Origin: Lumbricus rubellus
Taxonomy: Eukaryota; Annelida; Clitellata; Crassiclitellata; Lumbricidae
Length of the DNA stretch: 64,000 nt
Direction of reading: 5' to 3'
NCBI GenBank assembly: GCA_945859605.1
Contig: OX243822.1
Location: 6,985,860 to 7,049,859 of the forward strand
The notes below the pieces were generated by a model. That model searched no databases. It was given only the letters and a program-made list of their open reading frames with translations, and was not told the DNA's origin. This document shows positions 1 through 16,180 of this stretch, piece after piece (position 1 is the first letter of the stretch; each line of letters begins with the position of its first letter). Made by a program: the position numbers and the translations under genes.

Positions 1-590
1 TGTTAATTTCGTGAACGAAAACTAAACGAGAACGAAAAAGAATAGGCAATCGTTCACGAGAACGAAAACGAGAACTAGAAAGAAATTGTGAACTAAAACT
101 GAATAAAAACTAAAAAGAATCATTGTGGAACGAAATAAAAACGAGAACGATATTGAAATTGTAAGCTTATTCTTTGCACTAAAGAAACTATATTCATAAT
201 AAAAATTATAAAAAGCGACTCTAAAAAATATACATTAAGAAACCTCTATGAAAAATAGGCTAAAATAGGCTACCCTTGTCTGTTTTAATTTCCTGCTTTG
301 CATTTTCAAACTCTTGCTACAAAAAACATTAACCGTGACCATTGAGTTTTGCCCCCTAATGCAAAAAATTTCAGCGGGCGCCCATGCCTGGGAGTCGACC
401 CCAATAAGTCGACTCCAGGTCATACGAAATACGGCACACTATAGCACGACACACAGGTCGACTTTACAGAGTGGGTTCGGCTTAACACTATTGGCCTAAG
501 TGCTGGATCATTCCTGGTTCTGCCAAGCCAGAAGTGGGAGGGGCTATCTTATTTTCAGCAGAACGCGAGTCAAGCAACACAACAGCAAAG
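1..590. other. AT-rich left flank, no gene seen
   Basis: The first 150 bases are an A-rich degenerate repeat built on GAACGAAAACGAGAAC. I see no convincing splice-bounded ORF in the rest. From about 630 the sequence matches the 3' flank of R1 near 8600, so another unit of the R1/R2 array probably lay to the left, but no exon of it can be recognised here. Confidence 0.5.
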
Positions 591-1476
591 CGCCACTGGC
601 AGCTAACAGAAAATACCAAATAGGCTACAGCAATTACTATCAACACCAGCAAATAAACCTTAAATAAATAAACAAATAATTAAATAAATAAATAAACCAT
701 AGAGCAATGAAAGGAGACTCAATGAGTCAATAGCGCATAATTTCATCAACTATTATATTATACTGTCAAAAATCCTCGTATAATAGAAGCACCGTATAAT
801 GGCTACCTTTTGGCTCTTTAGTTTGTTGTATTGTAATCAGCTATAAATATGCATTTCTTGTTCGGAAACAATCTGGAACTTTCTGATACGATTCCAATGG
901 ACCGTATGATGAGACAATGTCATGAGGGCAATTCCTATTGCATGCAATATCACTCAAACTATTATCGTTTATGGAAACACAATCGCTAGGTATTAGGCCT
1001 ACTGTATATTGGAATCTATTTCCGGTAGTAATTATAGTATAATTATAGCAGAGTACATTATAATTATTCTTTACTCCTCTTTAGGATTTAATTTGTGTAC
1101 TTTTGGTGATGCCATCAAAATAATAAATTATATTCTTTTTATTTCTGCGATGCAATTTGGGCATGAACGGTCTGGTTGTTTTAAAGGCGGCCAGAGAATG
1201 TCAGTTCATCTTATTTGCGTTTGATACAAACCCTTCTTCAAGTAAAACAGCTTTTGCAATTACATTGACTTAATTGTCTTAAGCGATTATTTTGCATTTA
1301 TTGAGCCTAGATTTCTTACTCTCTGCAATTGTTTCGCTGACTGTAGTAAGCGTCTGCCAGCCGATTCAAGTTCATCTTTTTAGAGACGCTACAGTATAAT
1401 ATTCGTCCATCGACTGCATTGGCTTCCTGTTGAATTCAGATTAAATTGAAAATGACCCGTTTGCTCTGCCCATAAT

Positions 1477-1983
1477 CTATATTTATAAATAAAAATGAAA
1501 CCGCGTTTGGCTCCTTGCAAGTTATCTCCGAACTTACTGCGCCGATTGCTTTCAGAACTTCACCAAAACGTTTAGTTCCAACACGGCCGGGTTTGCAGAA
1601 TGATTTTTCGCAAAAAACGCAATCTTTTCAAAAAAAACAACTTTGAAAATTCGACCGTTTTCAACACATACCCTACGCCCGTCAATAAGCCTTGCATACC
1701 AATTCGGGCAAAGTTGTTCCGTAAATTTCTTTAGCGCATTTCATTGCGGCCTTCGCATTTCATTGCGGCCTTCTTGCTAAAGCGTTTTATGGATACGAGG
1801 GAGTGGGACGAACAGGGAGGAGAGAGATGGGGGATGCAGGGAGGCGGAGGCGGAGGCCGAGGGGAGGGGAGGGCAGGGGAGGGGAGGGCAGGGGGAGGGG
1901 AGGGGAGAGGGGGAGGGGGCGGGGAGGCTCTTTTCAGCCACAGCAACGCGTGGCCGAATTCAGCTAGTTACTCTGCCCATAAT
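1477..1983. mobile_element. Insertion with 13-bp target duplication and G-rich tract
   Basis: CTCTGCCCATAAT occurs at 1464-1476 and again at 1971-1983, and unit 2 has the single uninterrupted form (CTCTGCCTATAAT, near 9660). The insert is about 495 bp. It carries a strongly purine-skewed tract of GGGGAGGGCAGGGGAGG type at about 1825-1925 that could form G-quadruplexes. A long perfect target duplication fits a retroposed insertion. No protein is recognisable. Confidence 0.6.
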
Positions 1984-2079
1984 TTTCTTTATATAATAGA
2001 AAATAAACGTCACTATTTAAATAGTCTACCTGGATCCGCGAGCTATGACTAGAAGGATTAGCCTAAGTGTCCATGATCA

Positions 2080-2425
2080 ACCATCCAGGCTTCTTTCTTT
2101 TTTCTTTATGTTCTCTGCCGTCAGGCAGGTTCGTATGTCCAATGACGCCATTTTTCGCTGTCCTGCATCTCTCTTTTCAGTCCACTGTATCCATCCACTG
2201 TATATCCATCTTCTGTCAGCATCCAGTCCAGCAGCATTGTTCTTGGTCTACCACGCATCCTTTTCCCCTCCATTCTTCCCTCAATGATGTCTTTAGTAGG
2301 GTGTCGCTCCTTAAGATGTGTCCTATCCATTTCTTCTGCCGCCCACGTATAGTGTCCATCAGTGATCTCTTTTCTTCCACCAACAGTACTGTAAGATTTC
2401 CTCGTTCGTTTTTCGCTCAATCTAG
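2080..2425 (-). mobile_element. Non-LTR reverse-transcriptase C-terminal fragment
   Basis: The minus frame over 2121-2420 encodes the usual 3' end of a LINE-type ORF2: [10 protein letters not shown], then the basic [14 protein letters not shown] motif, then [14 protein letters not shown]. That pattern is typical of the tail after the RT domain of CR1/RTE/jockey-like elements. It is a 5'-truncated fragment. Unit 2 lacks it at the homologous position near 9765, so it inserted after the tandem duplication. Confidence 0.65.
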
Positions 2426-2513
2426 GCTTATAGCAACTTTAAGAAGACAAACTATTCAAGCAGCACTGGCGGCGTCGTTTGCTTACGTAGCCTATCTGCC
2501 TTGTGTTGGAGAA

Positions 2514-2651
2514 TCGTCATGGCAACCGTAATGACGTCATAATTGCACCAGTTTAAATGGATGCTGGTAAAACAGCGTTTGCTTTTGATGAGCGATCTAG
2601 TAAAACATATCGTAAACAAAGGAGCGGTATATAATACAATATCTTGGCCCG
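2514..2651 (+). promoter_or_regulatory. R1 promoter: X-box half-site + CRE, non-coding exon 1
   Basis: ATGGCAACCGTAATGACGTCA contains a GGCAAC half X-box, a five-base spacer and a perfect CRE (2532-2539). A probable non-coding first exon ends at 2651 with donor GTGAGT. The matching acceptor is TTGCAG at 3241-3246, placing the start ATG in exon 2. The same arrangement is seen upstream of R2, R4 and R6. Transcription start sites are inferred. Confidence 0.6.
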
Positions 2652-3284
2652 GTGAGTCTATAATTCATTTTCAAGCTCAGTGGACTCTTACCTGAATATA
2701 ACTGAAGTCAAGATAATGTAAGGCGAACGAGCAAACAACAAAATAATTCTTAGTTTGAACATTTCCTATCGGACGTTTAAGGGTGCGACAATTAGGCCTA
2801 AATAAGGGATAAGAGTTGTGCCCTAACTACCCGAAATATTGAGTGGTTAATCCGCCACTCTTGGAAGGCTTTAAACGCGATCTGTAAATTGTCGAATGCA
2901 CAGGTGACAGGTGTGCACTTTTACATACATGTAGACCTACATAGGCCTAATGTCTCTATTAAATGTAAGGAAAATGAGGGCATCTTACTCGTAGCCAATA
3001 CCAATTATAATATGCGTATGAAGTCATATTATATTTCTTGTGAACCTTTATCTGGTTTAATGAATATTAGCCTATCGGCACTACAATTTGGAATAACTTT
3101 TTAAAAGATTTTCGAGAAGCACCCAATTTAAAACTTGTAAGATAGCGCTCACTACAAACTAAGGATATGCTTACAAAATATAATTATATGAATTCAACGG
3201 CATGACCTTTCCAGTTTACCAATATTGCACCATATTTCGCTTGCAGAAAATCGAGTCGATTATTACGTTTCTCAACTGGCAGAC

Positions 3285-6200
3285 ATGTCAGTGCTAGTCA
3301 TTCTTATTTTTACCATGACATTTCGCATTTTCGCCAGAGAATATGCAACACTAAACGACTCCGTTTCCTTGAATTTTGACTCAAAACGTCCTCACATGGT
3401 ATTGCAATTTAACTTCTCCAAGGACACTTATTCGCAACACAGATTCCCAAAATACGGTGTTGAAAGAAGGAGCGAGATTCCAAATGGAACGAAAGTAATT
3501 AAACCAACGTTTGTTGTTCGCTCAAAACAGTTCCCAGTAGCACAAACACAAACGCTAAGAAAAGACGAAACAAAGAAAAACTGGAGAAGGAAGAGGTTTC
3601 GGAAGCACATGAAGACATTTTCCAGACATGTTTCAAATGATTTAATCCTCCTCGGGGTAAACGCCACGGAGCTGAAGGGCGTGAAACTGGGACAAACTTT
3701 CGACGAATTCTCGGAAGAGGGCCCTCAGGCCCCTCAGTCTCGTAGAAAGTTTAAGGATAGGATGAAAGAGTTAATATTTAAGGAACGCATCTTAAACCCC
3801 ATGGAAAGTAACTTGAACAGCTCTAAAACGATTCGTCCTATTAAGCCTAGAATTGCCCAGAAACTCATAAACAGAACCATTAGCAGACAGTATCTTCCGC
3901 AATACGAGGCTTTTCTCCGCAAATCACTTAGAAACAAACTTGCTTTTGGGCGATTATTGGGACTTAAGATGTTGCAACCGGTGGCACAAGAAGTACATTT
4001 TTTAGCTGCAAAATTGTTAGCCAAGTGCAAGACACCGAGAAGTCACAAATCTTTCCGATACTACAACAAGTGTCACGATAGACTTAGAGCGATTTTAAAT
4101 CGAATTTCAGAGCACGAAACCTTGAAGCAAAACAACACAATCACCTTGGTTAGACTACTAAGCCGATCCAAACGCCATACCAAATCGAGGAGCGTCAAAG
4201 CACCAAGAAAAGCAGATGACGCAAAAGGCAAATCAACAGCGGACAAATCACTGTCAACAGAAAAAGCCAAGCCCGCAAAACCAAAAGACGTCAAGAAATT
4301 GAAAGAAATCGGTACAAAAGTTGATCCGTTTGAAGAGCAAATTGATTTCGTGCAACATCTCAAAAACTTTGTACTCAACGACTTAAAAAACGTAAAAGGT
4401 GAGGACCAGCCGAAAAAAACAAAGACGGAAACAGAGAAACAGTTGGACGAGAAGAGGAAAGAGTCTAAGTCCGATATTGCTAAGGCAGAAGAGGTTAAGA
4501 CTACCAGTAGTACTGTGGTGCATCGGGATTTGAATGGTACGGATGTGGATGATCCCGAACCGAATAGGTTTTCCGCAGTCGAACTCGTTCCACCTGAACA
4601 AAGAGACATTATATTTCTCTTCCGAAGAACAACGACAAGTAAGAACTATAATTTTATTGTTCGGATGTATAGAGACGATTGTAGGCGTGGATATAGATTG
4701 GTCGATGGGTAATAGATTGATGGATTGATGGATTGATGGATGGATTGATGGAAAGATAGATAGTAGATATGAATGGATTGATGGACTGATGGAAAGATGG
4801 ATAATGGATGGATGGATGAATTGATGGAAAGATGGATAATGGATTGATGGATGGATTGATGGAAAGATTGATAATGGATTGATGGATGGATTGATGGAAA
4901 GATTGATACATGTAGTAGATATGGATGGATTGATGGAAAGACAGATAGTAGATATGAATGGATTGATAGATTGATGGAAAGATAGATAGTAGATATGAAT
5001 GGATTGATAGATTGATGGAAAGATAGATAGTAGATATGAATGGATTGATGGATTGATGGAAAGATGGATAATGGATGGATGGATGGATTGATGAAAAGAT
5101 GGATAATGTATTGATGGATGGATGGATTGATGGAAAGACGGATAGTAGATATGGATGAATTGGTGGATTGATGTGATTGATAATGATTTACAATAAATTG
5201 ATGACTTTTGATGTAATTAATGTTGATTTGTTTTTTTTATTTGATTGATGGATCATGTATGAATGGACGAATCGAAAGATGAACGGATGGAAGAATGTTT
5301 GGATAGACAGATGGAGAGACGGATGAATGGATGAATGGGTTAATGAATCGATGTGTGAATGGATGGGTGGACGGATAGATGGGTGGATGATGGATGTACG
5401 TATGGTCAGATCGGCGGATTGTTTGGTGGATGGACGGATAAATAGATGGATGGATGAATTTATGGGTGGATGGACGGATGAATTGAAGAATGGATGGATA
5501 GATGGGTAGATGAATAGATGGGTGGAAGGGTGGTTGGATGGCGTAGCAGGATGGACTGCTCAATGGATAAAATTTGTGGTGACACAGAACAATGCGGCAT
5601 GAGACACCCCAGGGGAATATAATAATTATATATAATATTATATGCTATTATTAATAATCATATTTATTTTTCTTTCAGAGAAACCATGTCAAAAGGACGA
5701 CACGCTATTCGCCCTGGTTATGGGATTCGGAATCTGTTTCGGATTACTACTGTAAGTGCACATGCACTAAAAGATCGGACGCATGCAGGATGTAAAGTAA
5801 AATCATTGCTGCTTTGTTAGATTTTTAGAATAGATTAGGCTAGAGTAGTCAAAGCACGCTGCCTTTTTTAGTTCTTCGTTTGCACTGCCTATTATTTTAT
5901 TGATCACGACGAAATAAATTAGCTAATTTATTGAGAAAAAGTATTAATTAATTTCGACGAACTGCTTCAGCGGTATTCTTGGAATATCCTGAAAAAGTAG
6001 CCCAACTTGTGTGCGTTTCATTCGTCTGCCAGAAGCATCGAGTAGACAGATGATGGAATTAACAGACTAAAAGTAGTTTATTATAATTATATTTAAAAGA
6101 ACAGAATTCCAAAATAATAAGAACTTCGTAGATGTGGAGAAGACATTCAACAGAGTGTGGCAACCGGGGTTGCTTAAAATGCTTAGAAGTTACCGAGTGT

Positions 6201-8346
6201 CCGAGGAACTGGTGGCATTACCATGGGATCTGTACAGCAAGTCCTCGAGTGCATTGATGAATAACAGAGTGGTTCAATATCGTGGTGGGTATTATAGGAC
6301 AATGGTGTGGACTGCCACAATAACCTATTAAACTTGCTCCTGGAGAGGCAATCATGATCCTCGGACAGAGATCTACTGTAACAGAGGCCGATTCAAAGCT
6401 CTGCAATTAACTTTCTAGTTCTCAGGTATCTATCAAATCTTTTCCTCGTTCAGTCCTTACCTCTTTTAACTGGTTCCCAGAAACCGATTCGATAAACAAG
6501 CAATATAATCGCAATGTTGCATGGCGAATATGCATTTCGAATAAGCTTAGTTTAATTATCTGGTCAGACTCTTGCGTTACGATGGTCAAGAAGAGATCTA
6601 ATTAGTATGTTGTATGTTCAAGTTACTGTTGTCTTCTAGGTTCGGAATCTGCATTGCAGTATGCCTTATCGACGATGAACCACAGTGGAATGAAAGGGTA
6701 ATAAAACGTGCTCATAATTATCATCTAAAGACACATGCGCAACTGACAATTTGTAGGTACATGTAAATGTCAGTACAACAGGGCTTTTTAACGTGCAGTT
6801 GTACACAAAATGTGCAGTTCTAAATGGATTTGTGCAGTTGTAGAAGCACTTCTGTACAGGTAAAAGTAGCAAAAAGGTGGTTTTCCTCCGATTGGAAGTA
6901 ATTTACCATGGAGGATGGGAAATGAGAGAAGGGGTTGTGCAGTTCTAAAAATTCCTTTAACAGCCCTGCAGTAAAAATGTAAATAGTAGCTCGTCAGCAG
7001 CTGCTGCTCGATACGATCAAATCAAGTCCGTGAATATCTCACGCATTTTGTGCGATCAGACGCTATAGAAATTATCAATTACTGATGATAATAATTGGGA
7101 CAGGTGTGAAGAACAAAAATTATATTGCGCCATTTCGTGATAAATTCATCGTTGGCGCGAGTCCACAGACTCGTCTGAGAGTCTGGGAGTGAGAAACAGA
7201 CATGCAGACTGGTCTGAGAGTCTGGGAGTGAGAGACAGACAGACATGCAGAGCACCACAGAGAGAAAGAGAGAGACAGACAGACAGAGAGAGACAGACAG
7301 AGAGACAGAGAGAGACAGAGACAGACAGAGACAGAGCGCCACAAAGAGAGAGGGGAGAGAAAGAGAGAGAGACATAGACAGAGAAAGACAGACAATCAGA
7401 CATACAAGCAGACAGACAGACAGACGGACAGAGACAGAGAGACAAGACAGGCAGACAGACAGACAGACAGAGATGTTTACATGTAATGCGCCTAAGGCTG
7501 ATCACCATCGTCGTATGGTGTCTTAACGGCTGAGGAAATGTCACTGCTATCATCCTTCTCTCTGTGATCGCCCATTATAGAACTAAACCACTTCAACGGT
7601 TGCCACCCTCACCGATTTTCTGCATTTAATCTCAGGAACCACTGATAATCTACACAAGACGACCAACCGAAGACACTGTCATCGTTGATGAGTCCGGTCG
7701 ACACATTGACCGTCTTCCAAGGCGACGGTGGAGCTACGACGACATACGAGGAGGAGGACAGCACAGCCGACGCGAAAGAAGACGCAGACGAAGACTGGCA
7801 AGACGACCAAGATACATTCAGTTACGCGCATCGGATACATGGCCTCTGAATCAGCAAACAGGTCTCAACTTGCAACCGGCGCATATGTCGGTGTCGGAAC
7901 GTCCTGGCAGAATTCAGTTACCAACAGCGACACCAGTAGCACAGCTACGTGTAGACACGAAACGCCCAGAGTCACCGGAACCTAGGTCGGAAGGGCGGAG
8001 TAAAACCCAGCTACCAGCATCGACATCGGCAAAATCTGCAAAGGAAAATACCATGCCTCCCAAATCATCGACATCTATACCGAAAAGTCCAAGCAACATA
8101 CAGTTACCAGCATCAAAATCAGGAACACCGCTGAATGAAATTACTGGACCACCAATGTCACAGGCGCTTAAAACAGAACGTCCAAGTAAAATTCAGGTGG
8201 CAGTCCCAAGTACATCAGCATCACCGCTAAATGAAAATACAGGACCACCAATGTCACTGGCACCTAAAACAGAAATTCCTAGCAAAATCCAAGTCTCAAC
8301 ATCAGCCATACCGCTATATGAAAATACAGGACCTCCAAGATCATGA
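3285..8346 (+). CDS. R1: single-pass membrane receptor, short form (731 aa)
   Basis: Coding exons are 3285-4638, 5679-5751, 6640-6697 and 7636-8346, with phases 1, 2, 0 and canonical GT-AG borders. I chose ATG 3285 because it opens a hydrophobic signal peptide (LVILIFTM) and is the exact start shared with R2. The open frame above it (from 3225) has no Met. The ectodomain (about 20-455) is very basic, with Cys near 268 and 283 spaced like R2, several N-glycosylation sequons, and a furin-type site RSKR at 294-297. A transmembrane helix (461-486, LFALVMGFG...) is split between exons 2 and 3. The cytoplasmic start is [10 protein letters not shown] followed by an Arg-rich stretch, then a repetitive tail with IQLPA and TGPPMS repeats. 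A poly(A) signal AATAAA lies at about 8620. I recognise no named domain in the ectodomain. Function is unknown; a cell-surface receptor or adhesion molecule is inferred. Confidence 0.82.
4700..5560. repeat. GGAT/GATG minisatellite in R1 intron 1
   Basis: This is a long degenerate tandem array of TGGATTGATGGA-type units with higher-order units of about 45 bp (GGAAAGATAGATAGTAGATATGAAT). It fills the intron between the ectodomain and transmembrane exons. R2 has the same class of repeat at the same place (12340-12610), so the array pre-dates the duplication. Confidence 0.9.
6120..6360 (+). mobile_element. Reverse-transcriptase domain fragment in R1 intron 2
   Basis: The frame from about 6131 reads [20 protein letters not shown] and then [18 protein letters not shown]. 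This is the conserved DxxKAFDRV...L..L...G region of non-LTR reverse transcriptases (block around the YADD palm, N-terminal side). The frame breaks soon after, so it is a dead fragment. R2 intron 2 lacks it. Confidence 0.65.
6779..6968. mobile_element. 190-bp hAT-like MITE, copy 1
   Basis: The ends are CAGGGCTTTTTAACG and the inverted ...GTTAAAG version closing in CAGCCCTG. It is flanked by CAGTACAA (6771-6778) and CAGTAAAA (6969-6976), an 8-bp target duplication with one change. Related copies lie at 23099-23282 and (partial) 35704-35825. The eight-base duplication and CAGGG ends fit the hAT superfamily. It is non-coding. Confidence 0.7.
7230..7475. repeat. GACAGACAGA/GAGAGACAGA simple repeat
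   Basis: Imperfect GACA/GAGA repeat in R1 intron 3. It is followed at 7636 by the last exon of R1. Confidence 0.9.
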
Positions 8347-9231
8347 GCATCTATAATAGGCCCATCGAAAAGTCGAAGCAAAATCAAGCTAAAACATCAA
8401 CATCAGCAACACCGTTATACGTAAATACGAGACGTCGAGAGTCACCGGTTCCTAAATCGAAAAGTGTTCGCAATATTGTGATGTCACTATCACCAACATC
8501 AGCGACACCGTCATAATATTACATAGGATAAACAGTGAACACTGAATCGTCGCTGTGGCGGGTGCCTACAGACGACAGTAGGTCCAGGCCAACTACAACA
8601 ATTACTATCAACACCAGCAAATAAACCTTAAATAAATAAATAAACAAACAAATAAATAAACCATAGAGCAATGAAAGGAGACTCAATAGCGCATAATTTT
8701 GTCAACTATTATAATATACTGTCAAAAATCTTCGTATAATAGGAGCTCCGTATAATGGCTACCTTTTGGCTCTTTATTTTTTTTTATAAAAAATTATTGT
8801 AATCAGATTACAGGCATTTGTGTCAGGAAACAATCGGGAACTTTCTGATACGATTCCAATACACCATATGATGAGACAATGTCATGAGGGCAATTCCTAT
8901 TGCATGCAATATCACTCAAACTATAATTATCGTTTATGGAAACACAATCGCTAGGTAATACTGTATATTGGAATCTATTTCCGGTAGTAATTATAGTATA
9001 ATAATTTATAGCAGAGTACATTATAATTATTCTTTACTCCTCTTTACGGTTTAATTTGTGTACTTTTGGTGATGCCATCAAAATAATAAATTGTATTCTT
9101 TTTATTTCTGCGATGCAATTTGGGCATGAAGCGATTGTTTTAAAGGCGGCCAGAGAATGTCAGTTCATCTTATTTGCGTTTGATACAAACCCTTGTTAAA
9201 TTAAAGCAGTTCTTGCAATTAAATTTGTATG

Positions 9232-9436
9232 TGCACTTGTTATAGCGCCCCTTCAAGCTCACTCAACTCAGAGGCGCTCCCGATGCAGAGCGGACACTGC
9301 ATGGGAGTTTCACGCCGAAGCGCCGAGCAATTGTGAGTGAAGGACTTGCCCAAGGTCCTTACGCGGCGAGGTGGATTCGAACCTCGAACCTTCCGGCTTC
9401 AAGGCAACGACGCCGCCACTACACCACCGCGCCCCA
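9232..9436 (-). mobile_element. tRNA-derived SINE (family S1)
   Basis: Read on the minus strand it begins GGGGCGCGGTGGTGTAGTGG, with a Pol III A-box-like TGGTGTAGTGG and a B-box GGTTCGAATCC. This is followed by a body with CCTTGGGCAAGTCCTTCACT and a tail ending in AACAAGTGCAC. Unit 1 lacks it at the same place (near 1255), so it inserted after the R1/R2 duplication. Other copies are at 15410, 22976, 26142 and 30497. Confidence 0.8.
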
Positions 9437-9866
9437 CAATTGTCTTAAGTGATTTGCAGTTATTCAAGTTATTGAGACTAGATTTCTCATTCTCTGCAAT
9501 TGTTTCGCTGAACGTAGTAAGCGTCTGCAATCCCATTCAATTCCATCCATCCATTCATACATTAGAGACGCTACGGTATATTATTCATCCATCGACTGCA
9601 TTGGCTTCCTGTTGGATTCAGATTAAATTGAAAATGACCCCTTGATGTATTAACTTTTACTCTGCCTATAATTTTCTTTATATAGGCCTACTGGAAAATA
9701 AACTTTACTTTTGAAATACCTGGATCCGCGAGCTATGATTAGAAAACCACAGCGTCAATGATCAAACTTCTATAGCAAATTAAGAAAACAAACTATTCAA
9801 GCAGCATTGGCAGCGTCGTTTGTTTACGTACATGATTGTAGCCTATCTGCCTTGTGTTGGAGAATT

Positions 9867-10002
9867 GTCATGGCAACCGTAATGACGTCATAATTGCGCC
9901 ATTTGAAATGGATGTTGGTAAAACAGCGTTTGCGTTTGATGAGCGATCTAGTAAAATATATCGTAAACAAAGGAGCGGTATGTAATAAAATATCTTGGCC
10001 CG
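9867..10002 (+). promoter_or_regulatory. R2 promoter: X-box half-site + CRE, non-coding exon 1
   Basis: TTGTCATGGCAACCGTAATG leads into a perfect CRE at 9883-9890, the same sequence and spacing as R1. A non-coding exon probably ends at 10002 (donor GTGAGT), joined to the acceptor TGCAG ending at 10875, just before the R2 start codon. Confidence 0.6.
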
Positions 10003-10146
10003 GTGAGTCTATAATTAATTTTTAAGCGCAGTGGACTCTTTTCTGAACATAACTGCATTCAAGATAATGTAAGGTGAACAAGAAAACAACAAATAATTCT
10101 TAATTGAACATTTCCTATCGGACGTTTAAGGGTGCGACAATAAAGG

Positions 10147-10438
10147 TTAGCTACCTAGTTAGCTACGCTGGTAAACGAGAGCTGCGTTCGTCTGTTGGTT
10201 GCAACGGACTGCGGTTAAAGCCGCGGGTTGGAAGTTGACATTTAGATATTTAGATATATCGGGCTAGCACGTGTGGGACGCAGGGGCACAAGCTTCTACG
10301 GAGCGACCTTGGGCAAGTTGCTTACCCATCATTGTCTGTGGGGAAGGCAACGAAAAACCACCTCACTCATCTCATCCCCAGAGGCGTAAAGCCAATGAAC
10401 TTGCCTACGGGCAGGGAACCATCGTCATCATCATCATC
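10147..10438 (+). mobile_element. SINE (family S2) with (ATC)n tail
   Basis: Insertion of 292 bp flanked by perfect direct repeats AATAAAGG (10139-10146 and 10439-10446) and ending in (ATC)n. It contains the motif GGCAACGAAAAACCACCTCA seen in composite SINEs. Unit 1 has only the empty site near 2800, so the insertion is younger than the duplication. Confidence 0.7.
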
Positions 10439-10894
10439 AATAAAGGACAAGAGTTGTGCCCTAACTACCCGTAATATTGGGTAGTTAATCCACCACTCTT
10501 GGAAGACCTTAAACGCGATCTGTAAATTGTCGAATGCATAGTATGCACTTTTACATAGGCGTACTTGTATAGGCTTAAATGTCTCCATCAAATTTAGAGA
10601 AAATGAGGCATCTTACTCGTTGCTATTACCAATTATAATATTCGTATGAAGTCATGTTATATTCTTGTGAACCTTTATCTGGTTTAATGACTATTATATC
10701 TGCACTACCATTTGGAATAACTTCTTTAGAGATTTTCAAGAAGAACCCAGTTTAAGACTTTTAAGATAGCGCTCACTACAAACTAAGGATAGCCTATGCT
10801 TACAAAATATAATTATATGAATTCAACGGCATGACCATTCCAGTTTACTAATATTGCACCATATTTTGCTTGCAGAAAATCTCAACTGGCAGAC

Positions 10895-14497
<3,603 letters not shown>

Positions 14498-14639
14498 AAA
14501 CACGGGACCCCCGGGGTCGCTGGTCCCTGCACCAGTAAGTCCAAGCAAGATACAGCCACCACCATCAGCAGCAGCACCAGCAGCACCAGTAGCACCAGTA
14601 CCAGCATTGAATTCGTCATTAAAACCACAAGGCAAATAA

Positions 14640-16150
14640 TGGAGACTCAAAAACCAATAATTTTATAATTCCGTCAACTTTATACCTATCAACAGTCTCG
14701 CAAAATGGCGCCTCCGTGTGCTGGCTACCTCTTGGCTATTCTAGTTTTTAATGTTGTAATCAACTTGTAGGAAATTTTGTTACGAAACAATCGTGACCTT
14801 TAAAAAAAAATCCAATGCAGCATTTGCAGCATGAGTGTTTTTGCTTTTGCAAACAATATCGCTAAGCCTGCTAATGCTTATAAATGTAAACAGATCGTTG
14901 GGTGGTTATACGTGTAGGCCATATTATATTCGAGTCTATGTCATCTTGTTATTGTAATTATATTCCTTAGAATTTGGATTGAAAAACTGTACAATTCTTC
15001 ACTATTTGGTTTGATGTCAAAATGCGGTCAAGGCCCTATTCAGTTTTATTTGTACCAAGTAGGCCCTAATGTTCCGGTGTTCTTTCATGTTTTTGGCAAA
15101 GCCTATATTCTGTCTTGTTGTTTAAACGCAGCCTGCAGAGAATTACAACTCGTTAAATGTTCATTTGTTGCAAACACATGGTGAAACTTGAAACAGATCT
15201 TGAAATTTAAATTAATTGTCTGAAATGATTTGCAGTTAGGTCCACTACTTAATTTTCTGCAGCTGATTCACTGAAGTTCCGTAGAAGTTAACAATCCGTT
15301 ACAATTCCATCTTTTAAAAGATGCTACACTCATTTATTTATTTATTTGTTTGCTTATTTATTAATTTAGTTAGTTAGTTCTAAGATTTTTTTCTCGCATT
15401 TGCTGTAGTGTAGCCCCTCTTCAAGCTCGCTACTCAGAGCCTCTCCCGACTACAGTGCGGACACTGCATCGGAGTATATCACGCCGAAGCATACGAGCTA
15501 TTGCGAGTGAAAGACTTGCTCAAAATGCTCAAGATCCCTATACGCGGCGGCTTGAAGTGAATTCAATGCTTGAGATGGAACCTGGAACCTTGTGGCTCCA
15601 AACACTGAACTTCACCACTATAATTACCACCGCGCTCCATATCGACTGCATTGGCTTCCTGTTGAATTCGGAATAAATTGAAATTATCATGTTTGATTTA
15701 TGTAGCTCTAAATTGCCTTATTTGTTGCTTAACCTGCAAATACTCCAGCACCATCGCACGTTACTATACTTTAGGCCTAAATCACAACTAACTCCTCGCA
15801 TTCGTACTCGTCGCCTGCGATCATTAAGTATGAATCTATAAACTGAACAGTTATGGGTTACCGTGCAATACATGCCTCTGATCCTTGAGAAGAGAACAAA
15901 TTCCCTCCCTTCCTCTCTTCCCTCCTGCCTACCTACCTCCCTCCATATAATAATGAATTCGATTTATTAGTCTGAAAATTTGTTGACGAAGGCAATAGAC
16001 CTGTGAACTATTGAGACATTTAACACTGAAGGTATACGCAGCCTACTTACTTACCTATGAGAGCTTGAGCCTACATGCACATACTTACTTAGTTCGTGAA
16101 TAATTATTATAGGCTACAGCAGGTCAGTTATTGTTGCAGCTATAGACAGT
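14640..16150. other. R2-R3 spacer, diverged third copy of array flank
   Basis: No gene is seen. Short blocks match the flanks of R1 and R2: the 3' flank near 14640-14760, GATGTCAAAATGCGG-type sequence near 15010, and GCATTGGCTTCCTGTTGAATTC near 15648. This shows that R3 sits in an older unit of the same tandem array. A SINE lies at 15410-15640. Confidence 0.6.
15410..15640 (-). mobile_element. tRNA-derived SINE (family S1), old copy
   Basis: Diverged copy of the element at 9232-9436, with head sequence GAGCGCGGTGGTAATTATAG on the minus strand. It retains CACGCCGAAGC and GCGAGTGAAAGACTTGC in the body. Confidence 0.7.
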
Positions 16151-16180
16151 CTATAGATAGCGAGTCGCTGAAGTACGTCA

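Larger units (their letters stand above)
600..8575 (+). repeat. Tandem segmental duplication, unit 1 (holds R1)
   Basis: Flank, promoter, gene and intron sequence of this unit recur in the same order from about 8590. Examples are CAATTACTATCAACACCAGC at 631 and 8599, the block around GACTGCATTGGCTTCCTG near 1415 and 9594, the CRE promoter at 2532 and 9883, and the first coding exons at 3285 and 10895. Differences are mostly single insertions: a 1477-1983 insert and a reverse-transcriptase fragment (about 2080-2425) here, and two SINEs in unit 2. These insertions post-date the duplication. Confidence 0.85.

Noticed and set aside
3225..3284. Possible upstream extension of R1 before ATG 3285
   Set aside because: No Met in the extension; R2 starts at the equivalent of 3285; an acceptor (TTGCAG) at 3241-3246 lies in it.
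4654..5563. Minus-strand Ser-Ile-His-Pro frames here and at 12162-12599 and 52649-53173
   Set aside because: Translation of the GGAT minisatellites in introns.
7079..7553. Leu/Ser/Cys-rich and Arg/Glu/Thr-rich frames on both strands
   Set aside because: Translation of GACA/GAGA simple repeats in R1 intron 3.
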